DNA from: Saccharum officinarum
Lineage: Eukaryota; Streptophyta; Magnoliopsida; Poales; Poaceae
Assembly (NCBI GenBank): GCA_020631735.1
Contig: CM036197.1
Location: forward strand, 47,973,880-48,037,879
DNA: 64,000 bases
Reading direction: 5' to 3'
A model generated the notes under the pieces. The model saw only the letters and a program-made list of their open reading frames with translations, was not told where the DNA came from and made no database searches. How positions within the stretch are numbered: the first letter of the stretch is position 1; each line of letters starts with the position of its first letter. Position numbers and translations under genes: made by a program. This document shows positions 57,794 through 64,000 of this stretch, in pieces.

Positions 57794-57991
57794 GGCCAGT
57801 CTCAATATAAGTTTTATGAGAGTTTCATGGACATCAGATAAGTTGATATGACATAGTATAAATGGAAAAAAAAAGATTATAAAAAGTTTCGTAGGATGGA
57901 ATGAGTTTCATATGGATAAAACTTGTTTACATAGTTTGAAACACCTGATAGTCTTGGAAACAGGGACACGAAAATCCCACTGAGACCGGTC
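57794..57991. mobile_element. Small TIR element (GGCCRGTCTCAAT family), TSD TTA
   Basis: Begins GGCCAGTCTCAATATAAG, ends CCCACTGAGACCGGTC. TTA is duplicated at 57791-57793 and 57992-57994, which supports a Tourist-like MITE. Second copy of the family seen at 4855. Confidence 0.8.
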
Positions 57992-57994
57992 TTA

Positions 57995-58644
57995 CTCATT
58001 AAAAAAAGATATGGCTGCTAATTCATGGTACCATCTAATCTGTATGGAATTTGTTGAAAACAATAATAAGCGAGAGCATATTTTGAAGCCATGATTTTGA
58101 TGCTGGCTGCACAACAGCATCGTATGATATTGAGAAGTATATGTTTCCCTAATAACTAATAAGTACACCTAGTATGCATATAATTGTTTGCCCAGGTGTC
58201 GTCCATTCCGGTCTGGATAGATAGCAAGCGTCGCATGGGCATGGAGCTGTCCGACGTCCGGATGCAAGTTAGCCGGTGGACCTAACAATTTGTGTGCCGG
58301 TGACGGTGAGGGCTCGATCCCTTCCAAACAGCACCGTACAGTGGTGCCGTCGACGCCTTCTTCCCTTCCCCCGCGCTATTTTATGATTATCCCAACCAAA
58401 CTCTAATCATACCCCCTCCACCCACAAAATCCCAATACAAATACTCGCCCAGCAAATAGGTAGCCAGAGGGAGGGAGGGAAGCCAAGAAAACCACGCCAA
58501 CGCCAAAAGCAGCTGCCGATACCACTGCTGCTGCTGCACCTGCCCGCCTGCCTGCACAACCCTCCCTCAGCAGGGCCGCAGGCGAGAGCGAGAGAGAGAA
58601 GCGGCAGCGGCAGCAGCAGCAGCAGCCAGCAAAGGCTGTTGCTC
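57995..58644 (+). promoter_or_regulatory. Upstream region and 5' leader of the ERF gene
   Basis: A TATTTTAT box lies at about 58378 in front of a C- and A-rich segment. The next ~250 bases, rich in CTGCTG/CAGCAG and GAGAGAG, would be the 5' leader. The TATA assignment is tentative; no cis-element is certain. Confidence 0.35.
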
Positions 58645-59371
58645 ATGCAGGGCGAGTACCGGTCTTCCAGCGAGGAGTCGGCGGCGTCGCGGCGGCCGCG
58701 GCAGCAGCAGCAGCAGCCGCAGCCGCAGCCATGGCACCTCTGGCGGCCGCCGCGGCCGCCGCGGTGAAGATGGAGGCGGAGCAGGCGGCCATGGCGGCGG
58801 CGGGCGCAGCGACGGCGTCGCAGCTGGGGTCGGCGCACCAGCACCACCACCAGCAGATGCAGCCGCGGCGGCAGTACCGCGGCGTGCGCATGCGCAAGTG
58901 GGTGGCGGAGATCCGGGAGCCGCACAAGCGCACGCGCATCTGGCTGGGGTCCTACGCCACGGCCGTGGCGGCGGCGCGCGCCTACGACACCGCCGTGTTC
59001 TACCTGCGCGGCCGGTCGGCGCGGCTCAACTTTCCCGACGAGATCCCCTCGCTGGCGCTGTCGGAGGGCGGGGAGCCCGACACCGCCGACGGCGCAGGCA
59101 CGCTGTCCGCGGCGTCCATCCGGAAGAAGGCCATCGAGGTGGGGTCCCGCGTGGACGCGCTGCAGACCGGCATGATGGTGCCGCCGCCGCACCACCGCGA
59201 GCGCCAGAGGCACCACCACCACACCACCTGCCGCAGCTGCGTGTCCACGCGCACGCGGAGGAGGAGCAGGAGCAGAAGCCGCAGCCGCCGCAGCGGCCGG
59301 CGTGGAGCGGGCGCGTCAAGAACCCGGATCTAAACCGGGCGCCGAGCCCCGAGAGCTCGGACGCCGAGTGA
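58645..59371 (+). pseudogene. DREB/ERF repressor, DEAR-like, with frame breaks
   Basis: AP2/ERF transcription factor of the DREB A-5/DEAR type, which binds DRE/GCC-type promoter elements and represses through a C-terminal EAR motif. The AP2 domain (58875-59033) reads [27 protein letters not shown] through SARLNFPDE. Family members have three further residues in the RKW-GKW-VAEI segment, absent here at about 58898. The EAR motif DLNRAP (about 59327) and the end PESSDAE, stop 59369-59371, are in a different frame from the AP2 domain, the change falling near 59225 after a His run. A likely start, ATG 58645 ([12 protein letters not shown]), is in a third frame; ATG 58731 opens the AP2 frame directly. 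This is either a pseudogene or a true gene with sequencing errors in GC-rich repeats. No intron is needed. Confidence 0.8.
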
Positions 59372-60648
59372 CAAGCGAGCGACATCGCAAGGCTCAACGT
59401 CAACGACGTCCGTTATTGGTTGTTCCCATTCCCGCGACGACGCCCAGCACAGCATGCCGCTGTCGTCCCCGTCTCCACGTACGTGCGACGATCCAGCTGA
59501 CCCGGCCGCCTGCCAACCCGTCCATCTCCGTCTCCGTCGTCCTCGGTGACTGGACTGGATGGTCGGCGGTCGGGCGGCGAGGGTTTGTGGATAAGCACGA
59601 GGGGAGGGCACGCAGCTGGGGCGGGGGTGGGCGGCGTGGGCGGGCGGGCAGGCGGAGACGGAGGAGGCGGCCACAAGTGGCGGTCTTTCCAAATGTCAAA
59701 AAGGACAGCTGTAACAGTGATAAGAAAAACAAGTCATCATCCTCGTCTCTCCCTCCCTCTATCTCTTTTGCTTGTTTCCGAGTAGATAAGCAGCAGCGAT
59801 TAGTACTCCACTACTATGATTATTCAAATGGAATCCGCCTGCCCCCTTGCTTGACAGCGATCTTTTCTTTACTGCCGCGCGCGCTGCCGCCTGTATTCCA
59901 TCATAAACTAATCCCCCCGCCGTCCGCTTGACATGATCCAGTTGTTTCGTTCGTTCTCATCGGCATCCGTCGTCCGTCCGCCCGCGCCTTTCGCCCTGTT
60001 CAGCAGTCATCCAGCAGTATTTTTTCTCTCGCAACAAACCAGCGAACAGTGCTTTCAGCACAATAAACCAGCGAAACGAACAGACTTTTTTTTTTCTTAC
60101 CTACGCAGTTAGCTGTCGGCTGGTGCGCAAATCCGTGTTAGGTCAGCCGGCCCGCCCGCCCGCCCGCCGCACGCTTCCTCGTCACTTCCTTCGTGCGCCG
60201 GCCGGCAGCTAGCTAGCTGAGGATTACTGCATGGATGCAATCATGCCTGCCAACCCATCATGGCCAACGATCGCTAACTAACCGTGATGACGAAGCGGCG
60301 ATCAGCATCAGGGAGGGTGAGCAGCGCCTGCCGGTGATGCTCGCGTCGTGTTGCATGGGGTTCGTGTTCGGCTTGGGTTGGGTGGGTGTTAGGCCACCAC
60401 ATCGGAAAGGGAAGTGAAGGCAAAGGCAGGCGCACGTCATCATGCGTGGTCGCCGTCGCGCTGTACGCATGACAAGTAGTACCACCAGTTTTCTGTAGCT
60501 CAACGACGCAGCCAGCCGCCGCCACCGAGCACGAGAAGGCTGCAGGCGGTGGCATTCAAAGGAATCACATCCCGCCCTCGTCACGGTCGTGTTCTGGCAC
60601 CCTGGGCAGCATCTCGCTGTGCATCTGAGGATGGATGTGGATAGGAGG
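59372..60648. other. 3' flank of the ERF gene and intergenic DNA
   Basis: The first few hundred bases are likely 3' UTR, though no clear poly(A) signal was picked. Frames at 59302-59931 are GC-driven. A (CCCG)n run lies at 60150-60168. Confidence 0.4.
59995..60091. mobile_element. Short MITE-like foldback, ~97 bp
   Basis: Runs from CTGTTCAGCAG to CGAAACGAACAG (ends CTGTTC/GAACAG) and contains CAACAAACCAGCGAACAGTGC and CAATAAACCAGCGAAACG, a repeated unit. This type of text is common in grass intergenic DNA. Class not assigned. Confidence 0.5.
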
Positions 60649-60656
60649 CTCTGCAC

Positions 60657-61705
60657 TAGGCCTGCTAATCGGTGAGAACCCACCCTATATCCAACCCATC
60701 CCATAACAAATTAACTCTCTTTTTTCACCCAACTCATTCCATATTTTTATAGTTTCAACCCAACCCATTCCAACCCATAAACTAATTAAACCCACAGGTT
60801 TGCTACAAAAATCCATGGGCTTACATAAAAATGTATATATATGCTTGGATAAGACATATGGCCCCACATCAAAGCCGGACCCTAGAAATAAAAGCTCGCG
60901 TTCACATTATAAAATTTTGTCGAAATTGACTAAAATTTGTTGCAAATGATTTAATGTAACAAGCGGTTACTTTATGCCAATTGGCACTACCAGATCAATA
61001 TGTGGACCCCACATCAAAGCCGGACCCTAGAAATAAAAGCTCGCGTTCACATTATAAAATTTTATCGAAATTGACTAGAATTTATTGCTGATAATTTAAC
61101 GTAACAAGCAGCTACTTTATGCCAGTTGGCATTGCCAGATCAATATGTGGGCCCCACCTCGAAGCCGGACCCTAGAAATAAAAGCTCGCGTTCACATTAT
61201 AAAATTTTGTCGAAATTGACTAAAATTTGTTGCAGATGATTTAATGTAACAAGCAGCTATTTCATGCCAGTTGGCACTGCCAAATGAATATGTGGGCCCC
61301 ACCTCGAAGCCGGACCCTAGAAATAAAAGCTCGTGTTCACATTATAAAATTTTGTCAAAATTGACCAAAATAAATTAAGCTGGATTCAAAATGTCATGAG
61401 GCTAATCCGTGCCAATTAGCATAGCAAAATATGCATGTGGGCCCTACATCAAAAGCTAAACAAATTACAAATCAATATATATGTATACTGTGATATATTA
61501 AAAATTCAACATCAACCCATGGGCTCAACCCATTCAAACCCACAAAAAAAAGAACCCAATCCCGACCCATCCAACCCAGTTTTCTATTAAACCCAACCCG
61601 ACCCAACCCGCTAAATAAATCAACCCATTCCCACCCATCCAGAGTGCACCCATTTGAAAACCTAACCCATTAAACCCATTTGAACCCAACCCATTAGCAG
61701 ACCTA
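60657..61705. mobile_element. Non-autonomous hAT element, 1,049 bp, 8-bp TSD
   Basis: Left end TAGGCCTGCTAATCGG and right end CCCATTAGCAGACCTA (complement TAGGTCTGCTAATGGG) pair at 14 of 16. A perfect 8-bp duplication CTCTGCAC is at 60649-60656 and 61706-61713. Both subterminal regions are full of AACCCAYYCC/CCCATT words in matching orientation. The centre is a 145-bp tandem array. No transposase. Confidence 0.88.
60861..61460. repeat. 145-bp tandem array inside the hAT element
   Basis: The landmark CCGGACCCTAGAAATAAAAG recurs at 60875, 61020, 61165 and 61310, exactly 145 apart. A fifth, worn partial unit starts near 61438. The units share GCTCGCGTTCACATTATAAA and TTTATGCCARTTGGCA blocks and differ by few substitutions. 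Confidence 0.9.
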
Positions 61706-61713
61706 CTCTGCAC

Positions 61714-62202
61714 TGCCCCCGCCAGCCGGTGGCAACTGGCAGCTGACCAACTGTCGTGCGTGCGGCATTTCCATGGGTCTGGACGGCGAAGAAGGCGGAG
61801 GAGGAGGCGGCTAGCGCGCGCCATGCAAGCATCGGCACATGCCGGCGGTAATGCGAATATGGTCCGGAGCTGCAGGGACGACAGCGAGGCGGGTTTCAGC
61901 GACGGACCTGCCTGCGTGTAGTGTCGGGGGACTACAGTGACCCTGCCGTTTCTTCGGTCGTGTGTACTCTCAGGGTAGGCCCGGCGTCTCTGCTCCTAGC
62001 CCGTGCAAGTGCAACCATGCATCCTGGAACGCAAAAATTCTGCCTCTTTCGAGAGAGATATAAAAAGAGGAGATTTCGGTTCGAGTTGATCATTCTAAAT
62101 TCAGAACGCCGGTATGATTCGTTCCTCCATCGGATATTTTTCCACCCCTCATATAGCTGTCCAGTCCAGACAGAGCTCCACCACCCGGACGACCAGTCTA
62201 GA
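61714..62202. other. Intergenic, no gene recognised
   Basis: A 107-codon frame on the plus strand (61921-62244) overlaps a 99-codon minus frame; neither shows a domain. Confidence 0.4.
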
Positions 62203-62442
62203 GGCCGGTTTAGTTCCGAAAAATTTGGCAAAATGGCACTGTAGTGCTTTTCGTTGTTATTTGGTAAATATTATCTAATCATGGTCTAATTAGGCTTAAA
62301 AGATTTGTCTCGTCCATTTCGTCTAAACTGTGTAATTAGTTTTATTTTTATCTATATTTAATGCTTCATGCATGTGTCCAAAGATTCGATGTAACGGAGA
62401 ATCTGAAAAAATTTGCAAAATTTTCTGGAACTAAACAGGGCC
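62203..62442 (+). mobile_element. Tourist-like MITE, 240 bp
   Basis: GGCCGGTTTAGTTCC at the left and GGAACTAAACAGGGCC at the right. The interior is very close to 49643-49885 (GTTGTTATTTGGTAAATATT, CGTCTAAACTGTGTAATTAG, ATGCTTCATGCATG). The flanking 3-mers do not match clearly. Confidence 0.82.
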
Positions 62443-63774
62443 TACCTATTCTTGCACTTGCGCCGAGTGAAAAGGGAAAGGGATGCCGGAAGGCGACCTG
62501 CAGCTGCCGTTTGTGGGCATCGCCGCCCTTTTCGGCCACTTTGGCAGCCCTCACCCAACACTCCAATCACACCCAACACGGCATCCAGCAGATCAGCACG
62601 CCACCGTGTCAACCAACGGGTTTCCGCGTTGCGTCGCAACGGCCTCAGCACTCAGCAGCAGCCTGCCCCCTCCTCATCCCGTCAGCCGCACACAAAGTCC
62701 GCCGTCGTGTTGCGACGGATCTCTGCGCCGTCGGATTTCCATCGGGCGGTTGCCGACAGAACTGGGCTTGTTTGGGTTCTCAGGAGGAGCCCAAGCCCAG
62801 TATAAAATAGACCGAGCCCAGTTTACTATCCCATCGATTGATAAGCTTCAGATTTTGTTTTTTCAGAAAACCGAACTAAGTTTTCAGAGCTCTGAATACA
62901 GGGCATCAATCTTCAGAAAGTTCTAGAAGATTCAGATTCTTGCAGCTCTAAAGGCGGCCACACTTTGCACGCAGGGAGACGAGACGATACGAACGGAGAC
63001 GGTACCCTGCCGCTGAATGTACAGCGACTCGACTCTGAAACGAGCCATCACTGGCTGCTCCCCTGCCAGTTGTCCGGCGTCGGGTGCGGCGGGTACCCAT
63101 CAGATCGAGCCGTGTTCGTCGATCGCACCGCCAGCGTGTGGCCACGACGGAAGCCCTCACGCAAAGCTTGTCAGCCAGCCACCGGACGAGAAGACCGAAG
63201 ACTCGCCTGGGTGAATTCATGGGTGGACAGCGACGGCGCCCAGCCGCCGGCCGAGGAGTTGCGTGCCGGTTTATCGCGGCATGGCCGGCGCCTGACGCCG
63301 ACAAGGAACAGATGCTGCAACGAACGCGTGGGATCCATCCAAACCCACCCCCGCGGCCGTAGGCTTGGATTGCTGAGTTCTCGAAGAATTGAATCTGAAT
63401 GCAGAGCAGCTTGCTTCCTGGAAAAAACAGGCGTGATGAGCTTCCGCACCGCAGCAGCACGGCAGCACGTGAAATCCAGATCAAGCAGGAATTATGGCAG
63501 GTGGAGGCAACAGGCTCTCTTTCAGGTTTTAATCCTACGATACGACATCCATTGTAACAGCCATAAATATTTGGTTAAATGCAGGGAGACATATTCCGGG
63601 GATTATTTACTGCACCAACAGTTTACAGGGACCGCATCCAATTTTTTTCTCCTTTCCCAATTTCAAAATTTTCCCAACCAAAAAAGCATAGTAATATGAA
63701 TCGGTAAATGATCTTGCGATCGATCGAATGAAGAACATGGAACATGGGTGTCTCTGACGAGCCTTTGTTCGGTT
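62443..63774. other. Intergenic and 3' UTR of the RING gene
   Basis: The few hundred bases next to 63774 should be the 3' untranslated part of the minus-strand RING gene. The rest has overlapping GC-driven frames (up to 244 codons, 62965-63699) without a domain, which I do not accept as genes. Confidence 0.45.
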
Positions 63775-63906
63775 TCAGGTCTTCAGTGCGGTGTTTTTGC
63801 AGATGGGGCACACGTTCTTCACCACCAGCCATTGCTTGATGCAGCCAGCATGGAAGTCGTGCCCGCAGTCCAGCCTCCCAAGATCGTCCCCATCAGCGTA
63901 CTCCTC
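63775..63906 (-). CDS. Last exon of a RING-H2 E3 ubiquitin ligase (partial)
   Basis: The minus strand encodes 43 residues and a stop (TGA at 63777-63775): EEYADGDDLGRLDCGHDFHAGCIKQW, then LVVKNVCPICKNTALKT. This is the second part of a RING-H2 domain with C-x-H-x2-H-x2-C and the CPIC pair visible; the first Cys pair must lie in the preceding exon. The exon starts after an acceptor, ...GATGCAG, at 63907. The CGHDFHAxCIKxWLxxKNxCPICK text resembles the plant MBR/HIP1/ZFP1/RHG1A-like group, which pass ubiquitin from an E2 enzyme to target proteins. The rest of the gene is to the right of the window. No break is visible in this exon. Confidence 0.85.
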   Translation of the reverse strand, partial: EEYADGDDLGRLDCGHDFHAGCIKQWLVVKNVCPICKNTALKT

Positions 63907-64000
63907 CTGCATCGCGAGAAAAAGAAGTATATATTAGCAACATACTCTTCTTGGATAGGTTAAAAAGAACATAAGTAAATATAGCCTTGTTCAACTACTA
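63907..64000 (-). other. Intron of the RING-H2 gene (partial)
   Basis: In minus orientation a pyrimidine-containing stretch (TATACTTCTTTTTCTCGCG) leads to ATGCAG at the exon border, fitting a 3' splice site. Its 5' end is outside the window. Confidence 0.65.

Noticed and set aside
58407..59222. 271-codon minus-strand frame opposite the ERF gene
   Set aside because: Shadow of the GC-rich AP2 coding sequence, with no domain of its own.
60861..61460. CRISPR-like array
   Set aside because: Units are 145 bp and similar throughout, with no short-repeat/unique-spacer structure, and it lies in a plant transposon.
62965..63699. 244-codon plus-strand frame near the right end
   Set aside because: No recognisable domain, and it overlaps other frames. 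Its end runs into sequence that should be the 3' UTR of the minus-strand RING gene.
63748..63963. 71-codon plus-strand frame over the RING exon
   Set aside because: It is the antisense shadow of the RING-H2 exon, whose Cys/His pattern and splice site are on the minus strand.

Overview
The window is nuclear DNA from a flowering plant, almost certainly a grass and probably panicoid (sorghum, sugarcane or maize type). The grounds are nested LTR retrotransposons, Stowaway- and Tourist-like MITEs, hAT elements, GC-rich host coding sequence, and an ERF repressor plus a RING-H2 exon of plant type. No bacterial, organellar or RNA genes were recognised. Most ORFs in the window are chance frames.

Layout. 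1-12 kb is intergenic: an old 857-bp tandem duplication, several MITEs, a 5'-truncated L1-type LINE with a perfect 14-bp target-site duplication (TSD), and two non-autonomous hAT elements with exact 8-bp TSDs. 12.5-27.0 kb is one complete 14.5-kb Ty3/gypsy chromovirus (Tekay/Del-like) with 3.9-kb LTRs and a 5-bp TSD (CATTT). Its gag-pol is broken by stops and frameshifts. An extra ORF upstream of gag (ORF0, 17243-18259) is intact, and its first 22 codons copy the histone H3 N-terminal tail. This is the most striking feature of the window. 27.2-43.8 kb is an hAT transposon with a recognisable TTF zinc finger/dimerisation transposase. It has been split by a 10.2-kb gag-only LTR element on the minus strand (TSD ACAGG) and by an RTE-type LINE (17-bp TSD). 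43.8-58 kb is intergenic: MITEs, an L1 remnant, a decayed LTR piece, a possible 1.2-kb retroposon, and a GC-rich 3.5-kb stretch without a recognisable gene.

Host genes appear only at the right end. A DREB/ERF of the DEAR type with a C-terminal EAR motif lies at 58.6-59.4 kb, and as read here it carries frame breaks and a 3-residue gap in the AP2 domain. The last exon of a RING-H2 E3 ubiquitin ligase enters from the right on the minus strand (63775-63906). Between them lies a third non-autonomous hAT (60657-61705) with an internal 145-bp tandem array.

The order of insertion can be read from the nesting: the hAT came first, then the gag-only LTR element and the LINE went into it. All annotation here is from reading the sequence; no search was run, so family names rest on motifs and termini.
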